A DNA stretch of 64,000 nucleotides from assembly GCA_027922465.2 (NCBI GenBank), contig BQMF02000297.1, positions 124,001-188,000 of the forward strand. The letters run 5' to 3'. Position numbers and translations under genes: made by a program. The first letter of the stretch is position 1. Every line of letters starts with the position of its first letter. This document shows, piece by piece, positions 34,902-44,659 of this stretch. Source of the stretch: Turritopsis dohrnii (taxonomy: Eukaryota > Cnidaria > Hydrozoa > Anthoathecata > Oceaniidae). The notes beneath the pieces are model-generated. The model saw only the letters and a list, made by a program, of their open reading frames with translations. It ran no database searches and was not told the DNA's origin.

Positions 34902-35648
34902 CTAAGTTCTTAAGGCTACGATAAGAGTTTCTACATGGTCATATGTACGACGAAGGTTGACAGTGTCATCAATGGCTTTGACTGAGCCACCCAAGCAAAG
35001 GGCTTTCATGTGTGATGATATCAGTACCTGAGTATCACCAAAGCGTTTTTGGAGAAGGTCTAAAGCTTCCTTGTAATTATCAGACGTAAGTGTGTAGCCG
35101 GAAACGGTTTCAGCGGCTGTTCCGCGAAGGTACGACTTCAAGTAAGTGAATTTCTGTATGCATGGTAATGTTGTGTTGGAGTCGATGGTACACATGAAGG
35201 AGTCGTAAAACATTTTCCATTCTAATGGATCCCCAGAAAACGTAGGGATGTCCAGTTTTGGCAACTTTACATTTGTGCTTGCCACAGATGAGGCTGTCTC
35301 TGACAAACCAAGTGATGAGGTAGCGACAGAGGTATTCTTGGCAAGAATTTTCTTCAATTTAACACAGTTTTTCTTAACCAGTGTTTTGAAGCCGAGATGG
35401 GCTTTGACTTGTTTTTCAATAGCTGCTGCATCATCTTCCGAAAGAAGTTCCATAATCTCATCATTAATACCATTAATGTTTTCTAACTCAGTATCAAGTA
35501 TTTCGAGGTAACTTTGCACATCAGATATTTGTTCCTCGGTCAAGTTCTCAGATGGCAAAGCATCTATGGCTGCGATGGTGCCATCGTTCAAGGTTTTTCG
35601 AAGTGCGTCGAAAGTAGCAAGTTTCTTCTTAAGTAAACCAGCAGACAT
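34902..35648 (-). pseudogene. BEL/Pao gag
   Basis: Starts MSAGLLKKKLATFDALRK. It has a helical N-terminus and the DUF1759-type block LPKLDIPTFSGDPLEWKMFY (about 130-150) followed by YLKSYLRGTAAETV. The frame stops at 34902, while pol continues in another frame directly after VETLIVALR. One lost base near 34920 would explain this. Family members usually have one continuous gag-pol frame. Confidence 0.9.
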
Positions 35649-35688
35649 GGTGATTTAATCAGTTAAAAATCAAAGTTGAAGGTTCAAA

Positions 35689-35706
35689 TCCAGGCAAGGT
35701 GGACCA
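35689..35706 (-). promoter_or_regulatory. BEL/Pao primer-binding site candidate
   Basis: On the minus strand, four T after the 5' LTR, TGGTCCACCTTGCCTGGA begins with the TGG expected for a tRNA 3' CCA complement. It runs on into GGTTCAAATCC-complementary sequence resembling a tRNA T-loop. I do not assign the tRNA. Confidence 0.6.
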
Positions 35707-35710
35707 AAAA

Positions 35711-35839
35711 TGTGGGAACGGTGGAGACACGACCGACCACGAGGACTGTATATTGTGAACTAAAAATTATATTTTTAAACCACGCTTATATTCTACAATG
35801 GCGTCCTACGGGCGGCGGAGGCGGCAAATACATTCCACA
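35711..35839 (-). repeat. BEL/Pao 5' LTR
   Basis: 129 bp, pairs with 30039-30167. Confidence 0.9.
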
Positions 35840-35844
35840 CTCCT

Positions 35845-36112
35845 ACAAGCTCATACAAAAAGTGCAATTTGGCTCACTTACATCAGATTTTCCAAGTAGA
35901 ATTCACTCAGATAACACCTTGAATGCGCGAGCAAAAAAATTTTCAAAGTATGGCTTTTAGGCAAATTTTCCCGTTTCTACGGTACATGTGTCTGCTTACC
36001 AATATGCAAAGTTGTCATTCTTAGTTAGAGTTAAGTAGACATTTTTCCCCTTTCCTCGGGAAGGCTTTGCTTTGAGGTTTGTTTCTGGGAAACCAATACC
36101 TTCGTGCTATTA
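35845..36112. other. Unassigned spacer
   Basis: No gene or repeat recognised between the BEL/Pao copy and the MITE. Confidence 0.4.
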
Positions 36113-36781
36113 AGCTTGGTTTCCACTATGAGTTAACTTGAGTTAACTTGAGCTGGTTTATTTTTCTAAACCATGAGTTAATATTTTGTTTACACAAACC
36201 TAATTAAGTATGCATAGTTCCCACTACGAACACTTGAGCTATTGATGTTCAATGACAACAGTAGCTCTGATGATGTATTAGAAAGAACTGCAGTAAATAA
36301 AACACCATAAATGTACACGCCATCTTCAACAAAGTCAAGAGGTTCTGCAACTTCTTTCAATGAGTTCTGTACAATGTCTTTCTCTTTGTATGCCTTAGTC
36401 GTTTGGTCGTATAAACAAGGATATACCGTCACGTTTTCACTTAATTCAATCAAAGCTAAAATAGTGACCATATCTATGCTCCACTACGCTCACTACATTT
36501 GTAAAGTTAATGTTTTCATTAAAAACAGTTTCTTCGACACTTCAGAAACATGCTGCAAGTAGTTGGAATCCTTTGAAGTTTTTCTAAACCATAAGTTAAC
36601 TTGATCTTGGAAACGAGAAGTTTTGTTTCCAAGATCAAGTTAACCCATGGTTTAATCTGAGAAAAAATGTGAGTTAAAATTTTTGAGCTGGTTCTGAAGA
36701 TGTTTCCACTTGAGTTAATTTTGCTAAACCACAAATTCCAGCTCAAGTTAACTCAAGTTAACTCATAGTGGAAACCAAGCT
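36113..36781. mobile_element. Harbinger-like MITE with 44-bp perfect TIRs
   Basis: The ends are exact inverted repeats of 44 bp starting AGCTTGGTTTCCACTATGAG, flanked by TTA on both sides, the 3-bp duplication of PIF/Harbinger. Repeated GAGTTAACTT words fill the TIRs. Internally there is a perfect hairpin (36599-36645, arm CTTGATCTTGGAAAC) and a MADF-type coding fragment on the minus strand. Confidence 0.75.
36190..36471 (-). pseudogene. MADF-domain fragment inside the MITE
   Basis: The frame opens MVTILALIELSENVTVYPCL and continues YDQTTKAYKEKD ... SLKEVAEPLDFV, matching the MADF pattern (LIELV-P-LYD--YK---W-EIA). Harbinger transposons carry a second gene for a Myb/SANT or MADF DNA-binding protein, so this is best read as a residue of that gene. 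The expected W is L, and no Harbinger nuclease is present. Confidence 0.6.
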
Positions 36782-37265
36782 TTAATGTAAGTTGTGGATG
36801 GGAATATATTGTTTGTTGACCTTTTCTCTTTAGTAAGGCTTCTAAACTTTTCAAAGCACATTATTTGTTGACTGAGCATCAATGTGCTCAACAGCTGTGT
36901 TGTGTGCTAGGAATATCCATGCAATATCCATACATATTTCTTATCCATTCCTTTTGCTATTACGTTTCAGCCATTTTTATTTAGCATTTTGTGTTTCTTG
37001 AACCACTCGCACAAGAAAGAGTTTATTTCCACACAACAAACCAAACAACTAGTCAACACAACATTTGCAATGCCAATCAATGATGAGACCACTTAAACAC
37101 CACAAAATTTTGTTAATTGGTCCTTAGTGATTTTGAATTCTTATTGCTAGTTGGAAATGTAGCGTATTAGACTTTACCCTGTTTGGGGTAGTAGGATATA
37201 CAGAAAAAAATTGACCTTGATTATTTCTAATGTAATCCACTCAGCAAAATTCAAAACAGTATATA
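36782..37265. other. AT-rich spacer
   Basis: No gene or repeat recognised. Confidence 0.4.
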
Positions 37266-37641
37266 TACATCATAATGGAATTTGAAAGGGTAAGATCTCT
37301 GTCACTTTGGGTATCTTATTTGCCATAAGTTTTTTAATAAAAAAAACATGAACATTCAATTAATTTATTTTCTTAAAACAAACTTTTCGTAAGTATCTCT
37401 TACATCTTCAGGTTAATACACTGTTGTACAGTGTTTTTATTATCAAACTGAACTGCTTTACAACAAAAACTGTAAACAACAATTACCTCTGTAATGGCGG
37501 AAAATTATTGTCTGATTTGCTATTCAATATACAGCAACTACATTGTAGTGTTAGAATTTATAACTTTTGCCCAGGTGAAACTTCATAACACATTTTTGGC
37601 TAATAGGATAATGTAGCTACAGTTTTCAAAAATTCTTTAAA
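37266..37641 (+). repeat. Dispersed repeat, copy 2
   Basis: Second copy of 10709-11111. It ends abruptly in TTCTTTAAA where the reversed Helitron fragment starts. Confidence 0.8.
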
Positions 37642-38327
37642 CGAGCCGCCAAGGCGGCGTCGCTCGCGTTGTATCACCAGCTGCTCCAAATTATTGCACT
37701 TAAAACCAGCGATAAGACTTCCTTTGATGCTGGCTTTATCGCTAAATAAAGCTCGTTTGCACGTGAAGAGAAATACGTTCCTTGTGTTTCAAATCTTGCA
37801 TGTTCTTAACTCAGCCGTTTAATGTCGCCGTCGCATTTAAAATGTCAGCAGACTTTCTAGCTTTATTCACTGCATTCCGAACGTGAAGTTCACGTGGTTT
37901 TTCTTTACGATTTTAAACCAATCAAATATCAGTTTAACAATACACTCAAAACGCTGAGAGAACAAACATTTCAACTTATTATTAGCTTTTGTTTTACGCA
38001 CTCTAACATGGATGCTGTCAGAAGTAGGTGAAAAATGTTTCTCTTAAAGGGAGAGGAGGAGAAAAAAATGCACATGCTAAATGAATGAAGTGAATAAAAA
38101 ACGTTCGATCAGATTAAAATAGATTAAAAGAAATCGATTAAAAGAAATTAAGACAACTATTAAGACAAAAGCAAAAAAAAAATATTTTGTTGTATGAATC
38201 TCTTTTTTTTACCTATCGGTTTTTAAACATTTTGATTGCTCGAAAAAAAGTTCACCCTCTCAGACAGTCAGGCAAACGTTAGGGTACACTGGCAAACCGC
38301 ATATGCTGCCACCTTCTGCCACACTAT
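37642..38327 (-). mobile_element. 5'-truncated short Helitron, reversed (CTGT family)
   Basis: On the minus strand it ends in CGCCGCCTTGGCGG, then CTCG (mutated CTAG) at 37645-37642. The inner sequence matches 22222-23088 (TGTCTGAGAGGGTGAACTTT and neighbours) but lacks the 5' end beyond about 38327. Confidence 0.65.
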
Positions 38328-38443
38328 AAAAAGGGAAAAATGAGAAATCGCAGTAATTTTCTTGGGGGCAATTCCTGTAACCTAAAGTAATAAGACACAA
38401 TGACCATAAGCAAAACAACATCACCTAAATTATACACCCTATT

Positions 38444-38803
38444 TTAATCATCAAGTGTTTTCATTTCTAATTTGTTCCATAGAAACAAAACATTGTCATA
38501 CGTTGCATCGTCTATAAATTCAAATTTCAATTTGTGTGTAAACAATTCTTTAGACGGTAAAAGGAAAAGGAAATGTCTGATTACAATGTCTGTTACGTTA
38601 TATATACTACCACCTAGAAAACACATTTCAGTAGTATTAAACATTTCCAAATCAAGAGACTTTGCTATAAATTTCACATCAAATCTACTAGAATTATGCG
38701 CGTAAACAGGGACACAACAATCAATCACATCTGCCTTATAATTATCACAATCCTGTAACCGTTTATTGCAAATATCATGCGCATAACCGTAAATCGTGAT
38801 CAT
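38444..38803 (-). pseudogene. Type-B DNA polymerase exonuclease-region fragment
   Basis: 119 aa frame: MITIYGYAHDICNKRLQD, then VPVYAHNSSRFDVKFIAKSL and DDATYDNVLFLWNKLE. The GYAH-x-CN plus PVYAHN-x3-FD pattern is that of the 3'-5' exonuclease (Exo II) region in protein-primed B-type polymerases, as in Polinton/Maverick-like elements. Only this short part is present, with no palm motifs, so it is a fossil of such an element. Confidence 0.5.
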
Positions 38804-38999
38804 GATGAATAACTACATTGTTTTGCCCAGCATTTTTCAACGTCTTAATAATTAAATCAGATTTGAAAAACCCCAATACCACGGCAGTGGTATCTAAAAC
38901 ATGCAAAAAAAAAAGCGGAAGTGGCTATCAAAAGTTATGAGGTAATTTGTTTCCACTAACAATTATATTGAGACAGACTTTAGTATTATTAGTATTTAT
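38804..38999. other. Spacer
   Basis: Nothing recognised. It ends with ATTTAT, the left duplication of the next MITE. Confidence 0.4.
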
Positions 39000-39727
39000 C
39001 AGGCCTGGCCGTGAATAAAATGCTTCGCGTGCGGTAACCGCACGCCATAAAAGTTTTAAAAACTTATGGCGTGCGATAAATGTGATGTGATCGCACGCCA
39101 CGGGACCTGGAAACTAAGTTGCCTTTTAATTTCACTGAATAACACGAAAACGAGTCCTGCTGGTACCACTTATGTTTTCATATTCTTTCGTTAGGTGAAC
39201 AAATGAATTCGAATAATGAAGGAAATTTCAAAATTACCTTAGCAACGGTGGCCGTTTTCCTTAGCAACAGCGAATAAACCTAAGCTATAATGTAGGTCGG
39301 CATTGCAGTTCTGAGGCCTACCACAGGTCGGCAATTTATTAACTTGCATCTAACAAGCACAGTGACGAATTGAAAAAAATGTATTCGTTGAAACGTGACT
39401 TCATTCATCAAACAAGTTTTTCTTTCGTAAATATGAACATATATAACACCTGTTGATTAATCTACATTAATGATTAATTCAAGTTGATCATTCTTTCTAC
39501 CAGCTGATGGAAGAAAAAATATGTGATCAAATGTTCCGTTATTGTGAAAAAAACCGTAAATATTCTGCACGTGCGATTTATAAATCTGTTTGATTGCACG
39601 TGCGGTAATCGCACGCCTAGGGTCCGTTTTTACGAAATTCACGTGTGCGATTAACGCACGCCTTAGCCGATCTAGGCGTGTGTGGGCGCGTGCGCGTGCG
39701 ATCGCACGCCATTCATGACCAGGCCTG
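39000..39727. mobile_element. Palindrome-rich MITE, 728 bp
   Basis: Ends CAGGCCTGGCCGTGAAT and, reversed, CAGGCCTGGTCATGAAT. Flanking ATTTAT occurs on both sides as a likely target duplication. Both ends carry several GCGTGCG/CGCACGC words that form nested hairpins (39028-39100 and 39590-39715). The middle is AT-rich without a convincing gene. Superfamily unknown. Confidence 0.7.
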
Positions 39728-39904
39728 ATTTATTATCATGGAAGTAACACACAAAAAAGGAAGAAACGCTAACTAAACTAAACTTGTCTACTAAAATTTG
39801 AAAGCCTCGTTGGTCTGTTTCCCTAACAAGATTTTGAGGTTTAAGGCTCACAAGTCCTCTAACACAGACTTAACAAACAAATTTCCACGATTCAGGTAAA
39901 GACG

Positions 39905-41326
39905 ATTTAAAAAATGTGTTACTTCATACAATTGAAATGGGATAATCCACAAAATCATTTCAGTAGTCTTGCATTAAAGGTGCAAGGAAGTATTCTGGAT
40001 TCTCTCTACATTGTAAGGAACAAAGAAGGCCAGGTTATTTGCATCACTGCTATTAATGTCGATATCAACAACTTCAGCAGGGCACCAAGTGTCATTTCCA
40101 TTTTCTTCATCGGTATATAAGTGCAAAATACTTGCATCAATGAAGTCTTCTGGTGTAACAGATAAAATATTAACTTCATGATTTTTGAAGTCATGAAAAA
40201 GATTGTAACAAAACAGTTCATCTGGAATATCAAAATATTATACAAAATACTTTGGATTGGTTTTTGATCCACCAGCTGTCTCAATCACCACACCTTAAAA
40301 TCAATCAGGATCTTCACCTTAAATATTTCTGTCAGTGAAGTGCTCTATGATCTTCCCAATTAAATCCTCAGGAGAAGCAGTGATCGGATACTGTTGTTCC
40401 GAAACAAAGATCTTTTTTTCTTTTTCTGTTTTGAAGAACTGGCAGCATATTTTTTTTTTCATTTCCAATGATGCTTTTGATAGTTTTCTTTCACAATTTC
40501 AGCTTCAGATAATGTTGTTATTGCCAGTTTAAAATGTGAATAGGAAGAATAGATAGAATAGGGGAAAATATTAGTAAGTGAAAGAGAGTGTCTTATTAAC
40601 CAGTTCTGGAAAGAGTGATTCATCTATATATTAATACCCGATTCTCTGTCTGTTTGTTTGTAAGTCACGCAAAATGTTGTTGAGTTGTGGGAGTAAATAC
40701 TTTATTTAATCTTGCGCGGCGTCAGTGTGAAACCATTGTATTGAGACCTTAATGGAATGCGACGTTTAGTTCCAGCAGCTTTTGATGCAGATAAAACACC
40801 CCGGCACCATTGATAAATAAGATATTAAATCGATTCCCTAAGAATGGAAACAAGGGAATCTCTTCCATGTCATAGTTTTCTTTCATCTGTGATGAAAAAG
40901 TAACCACACGACCAGACTTCTTGCACCCACGTTCTTGTATGGCCTTATAAACTGTGCGAATAAGCCTGGTTGTTCCGGATTCCCCATTGGAGCAGCTTCT
41001 CAAAAACTTTTAAGCATGCTTCAGCTTGGTCTGCAAAACCAACAAGAAAATGCAATCCACAAAAAAATTCATTGATGGTTGACAGACTTTTGTTGCTCAG
41101 CATTTAAAGAGGACCAGTTTGTTACAACATTAGGTAAAATTGACTTGCAAAACTCAGTAAATAATGTGTTAAATTTTTTCTGAGTGGCACAAGGATCAGA
41201 CATGGTATTTTTGATAGATGCAAATGATTCATTAACGAAAGATGATTTTTCCTCCTCAGAAACAAAGTTGCGAATGTACACCAGTACCAAGAGTTTTTCT
41301 ATCAGATTTGTTGATATAGTAGATTA
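39905..41326 (-). pseudogene. Gene C remnant, 3' part (unknown repeat-encoded protein)
   Basis: From 41326 down: LVYIRNFVSEEEKSSFVNES, a block reading HFLVGFADQAEACLKVFEKL near 41050-41000, GESGTTRLIRTVYKAIQERG with PLFPFLGNRFNILFINGAG (41003-40749), and near 40150-40030 DASILHLYTDEENGNDTWCP with VDIDINSSDANNLAFF. I associate the GTTRLIRT and FLGNRFNILF blocks with a multicopy invertebrate protein family of unassigned function. Frameshifts and a Helitron fragment at 40623 show decay. The upstream parts lie at 43731-44368 and 55581-56163. Confidence 0.45.
40623..40750 (+). mobile_element. 5' end fragment of a short Helitron
   Basis: A then TCTATATATTAATACCCG, the CTGT block and AAGTCACGCAAAATG, as in 22222-23088. 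The rest is missing. Confidence 0.6.
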
Positions 41327-43730
41327 CTAGTATCCCGGGTAAAAACTTTTTACCGAACTTAACTTTGAAAACATTAGGTCAAATCTGCCATTCCTGTGGT
41401 ACGTACGCGTCACTCGCCACCCATGTTCAGTATGCGTTGTGTCACAGAATTTAACTTGTGTATATAAAAGTTTCTTTTCAGGCATTAATTTGTTATTACA
41501 TTCAGAAGATTAAAAACAGAAACAAATAGCAACATGGCTCAGAATAATATATTTATACGCAGAAGAGAAGTAACTTTAATGTAAAAAAAATGGCAATATA
41601 TAACACAGAACTGTTTACCCAGACATACGAAACCAAACATTGAATAACATTGCAAAATGTGAATTGAAAACAAATTGATACCTTCCAACTGTGTTTCTTT
41701 CGTGCGGAAGTTACATTATACAGCAACCATTAATGAATTTTTGAAACGATATATAGTCTGTTCTTCCCAAAACCATCAACGTCATGATTAAAACCATGAG
41801 TTTCATTTCTTTATGCTTTTTTTTATTATTACCTAAAAAATTAATACTTGAATTGTAATACCGAAAACCTAATCATGCTATAAGAATATTGAAATAAACA
41901 ACAACAACAACAACAACAAAAAATGCAATTCAACTACGCATTTATCCTAAAAACAATAACTCAAAACAACAAAACACTGTAATACCGAAAACCTAATCAT
42001 GCTATAAGAATATTGAAATAAACAACAACAACAAAAAGTGAAATTCAACTACGCATTTATCCTTAAAACAAAAATTTACCCAGAAGATAAAAAGTCACAA
42101 ATAAAATCATAATGCCAAACTTATATATATACCCAGGTACGTAAACGATTACCATAACACAAAATAATGCATAAACATTTCATTGCACAGTAATAACTAA
42201 TGAACTTCTTAAATACATAATCCATTCACATCTACCTTATGAATAATAATCAAAAACACAAACGTGATGACAGAATTTATATATCTAAAGAGTTTATAAA
42301 AAATTGAAACAACCACATTTTTAATCTGAGTTAAAATCTCCTCTGGCTAATTCACAACAGTTAAACAACCCTTTATTCTTATTTATCCAGCATACCAACT
42401 GTGTTATAACTAAATAGATTTATACTATTTTAACTTTAGCTGAACTTTAAACAAAATGGGATACCTTTCACTGCCAAATTCACATGTTAGTAAACTAAAC
42501 AGCATTGATCATCTTCTGTAGACATTTTCAAACACTTCTAAACTCTTTACTTCTATATTCATACCTATAAACAAATTACTAATACTTTATTTACTTTCCA
42601 GCACAAACATACATAGGTATTTATAAAACACTTTCGCTACCATTTTTTTTTAAGTGAAATACATAAAACTGCTCTCTTCGTTTGGAAAAACTGCTAAACT
42701 TTCTGTATTTTCCAGTAGATTTTGTACTTTTTGGCAGGCAGACAAAAGCATCAAGCATCGATATAAATTAGATACAATAGATACAATCAGACAGCATAAC
42801 ACATTCCCCACTTCCACAGCGTCATGAGAAATAAAAACATTCATAGCTGTAGGACCATTTTTAATGTAATAATAGCGCGCGTTACCAAAACAAATTTCTC
42901 TCGGCTTCCTTTTCATCCAGCAGCATATACACATTCTAAACGACAGAATAACTGAGACATCCACTCAAAGCTAAATCAATTAATCTTTCAAAACTGAATT
43001 AAAACCATTCCTTACTGTGTAAATAAACATGAAACTGCATTTCTCCACTGCACTTTCTTCTGTATAGTGATATTTAATAACTAAAACGTAAACAAACATT
43101 TAAAAACCTGTTCTTTTATTAATCTAAATTATTAAACAATAAAAGTCTTATCGTTCTGCACAGCCAATTTTTAAAAACTTCACTGCACTTCTTCTGTATA
43201 AAAGTTTTATAATAATACCTTTTGTTCGTTCGATCTTTCTGCAGCTAATTTTTAAAAACTTCACTGCACTTCTTATGATTTTTCATTGTAAACAAACGAT
43301 AATAAAACGTTTTATAATAATAACAATACCTTCGTGCATACAAACCTGTGTTTCTTCATCAGTTCTTTCGTCGATTTGCTGCCTAAAACAATCAAATTTA
43401 AATCAAAATATTCGTATACAAAAAGAAACACGTCTTCTTCGCGAAGTTTCTTGCTCACGAAATGATCGTTGACAAATTTCGAACGATTAACATTGCATTG
43501 CTCGCACTCCTCCAAAGACGTTTTTCGGCTGATTTCCACTGCGCAAGCCAAAAATAACAAAACGGAGGAGCATATACTAATCGCGAAAAATCAAAAAAAT
43601 CACTCTCGCTTTGACGTGGTTTTACGACGAAAAGGGAAAAAATAAGAAGGATTTGACCGTGAAAAAAAAACAAATATGTCACTCTCTAAAATAAAAGTGT
43701 GACACACAATTGCGAATTAGTATGATAAGA
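41327..43730 (-). mobile_element. Non-autonomous Helitron, 2404 bp, uninterrupted
   Basis: On the minus strand: A then TCTTATCATACTAATTCGC (43730) to a hairpin TAAAAAGTTTTTA, CCCGGGATA, then CTAG (41330-41327) and T. Sister of the split copy at 6944-20281. It contains a 124-bp tandem duplication at 41855-42068 and a roughly 85-bp one at 43160-43270. Non-coding. It is inserted in gene C. Confidence 0.85.
41855..42068. repeat. 124-bp tandem duplication with CAA tract
   Basis: Units start GTAATACCGAAAACCTAATC at 41855 and 41979. Each contains an (ACA)n run of different length. Confidence 0.85.
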
Positions 43731-44368
43731 TATAAGAATGACCATGTTTACTAGTACCATCGGAATGAAGATTATTAACAGAAGATGTATTAGTTGGAAA
43801 TATTTTTTAGAAAGATAGATATCTGATCTTGTAAATGAGAAACATAAGAATGACTGATAGATGATGGCTTGCTGTTCAAGTAATATAATTTTTTTTGGGG
43901 ACTTGAAGCCAGCTTGTAAAGCCCCCGTTAACTTGAAATTTAGGTCCTCAATTTCTTGCACAAGGGATGATGACTTTTCAGTCAGTTAAAGATTAAAGAT
44001 TTTTGTAAAATTGCAGACTTTTCTTTTTGGTGACAGAATTGTTTATTGATGTTACGTGTTGAAACTCAGTTAAGTTGGCATTGACTTTTTCTTTCTTTAG
44101 ATTGTCAACATGCTTCATTAAAGATTTACATTTTGACTCACTGGCATGGTGCATCTGAGATTCTTCTTTTATTGATTGACAAGTGACATTCAGTTTTGAC
44201 TCCAATTAACTTTTAATAGATTAGTAATAGTTTTTCTAAGGGAGTTAATTTCTTTTTATGAATCTTAAGTAGACAAATTAAGATGATTTTCCTTCTTTGA
44301 AGGAAAAATAGATTTTAAAGAAAGTAAAGATTCAATAGATTCCCCACAGCCGCCTTTATTTACTTTTA
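43731..44368 (-). pseudogene. Gene C remnant, middle part, coiled-coil-like
   Basis: Frames at 44205-43993 and 43961-43686 are rich in Lys/Glu/Ser with heptad-like leucines (SKCKSLMKHVDNLKKEKVNA; EIEDLNFKLTGALQAGFK). Stops interrupt them. The left flank ends in TTTTA, the target duplication of element B. Confidence 0.4.
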
Positions 44369-44659
44369 CAGTTTGGGTCACTAGCTAAAATGTGCAGTAA
44401 CTTCCCGATGAGGAAGTTCTTCCCAATATGGTAGTTTTTCGTCTACCCGATAGTGCAACGGCTACCCAATTTGATAGCAAATTCGAACTAAGTGGATCTG
44501 CGGAGCACAATACTTTTCAGCGCATTTTTTAACGACGATAAATAGATGCTGCACAAAAAAGAAGCTCATCTCACCAAAGACAAAATTTTTTTACCACGGC
44601 TGGAATCCACAACTCTTTTTTGTGTTACACGTGTGGTGCGTGCTTACCTTCTCAGGAGA

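Larger units (their letters stand above)
30039..35839 (-). mobile_element. BEL/Pao LTR retrotransposon, full-length but defective
   Basis: Two 129-bp LTRs (30039-30167 and 35711-35839) begin TGTGGGAACG and end CATTCCACA, with only a few differences, and are flanked by a 5-bp duplication CTCCT. The minus strand carries gag then pol. A primer-binding site candidate follows the 5' LTR, with a polypurine tract before the 3' LTR. Near-identical LTRs point to a fairly recent insertion, yet gag and pol are out of frame and the RNase H is internally deleted. Confidence 0.95.

Noticed and set aside
30581..34924. Many plus-strand open frames across the BEL/Pao region
   Set aside because: All lie opposite the conserved gag-pol frame and show no family features.
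35680..35710. Possible tRNA gene because of a GGTTCAAATCC box
   Set aside because: Only the 3' part resembles a tRNA and it lies at the BEL/Pao primer-binding site position; no A box or cloverleaf.
39457..39642. 61-aa ORF inside the palindrome-rich MITE
   Set aside because: Lies across the hairpin array and shows no recognisable protein features.
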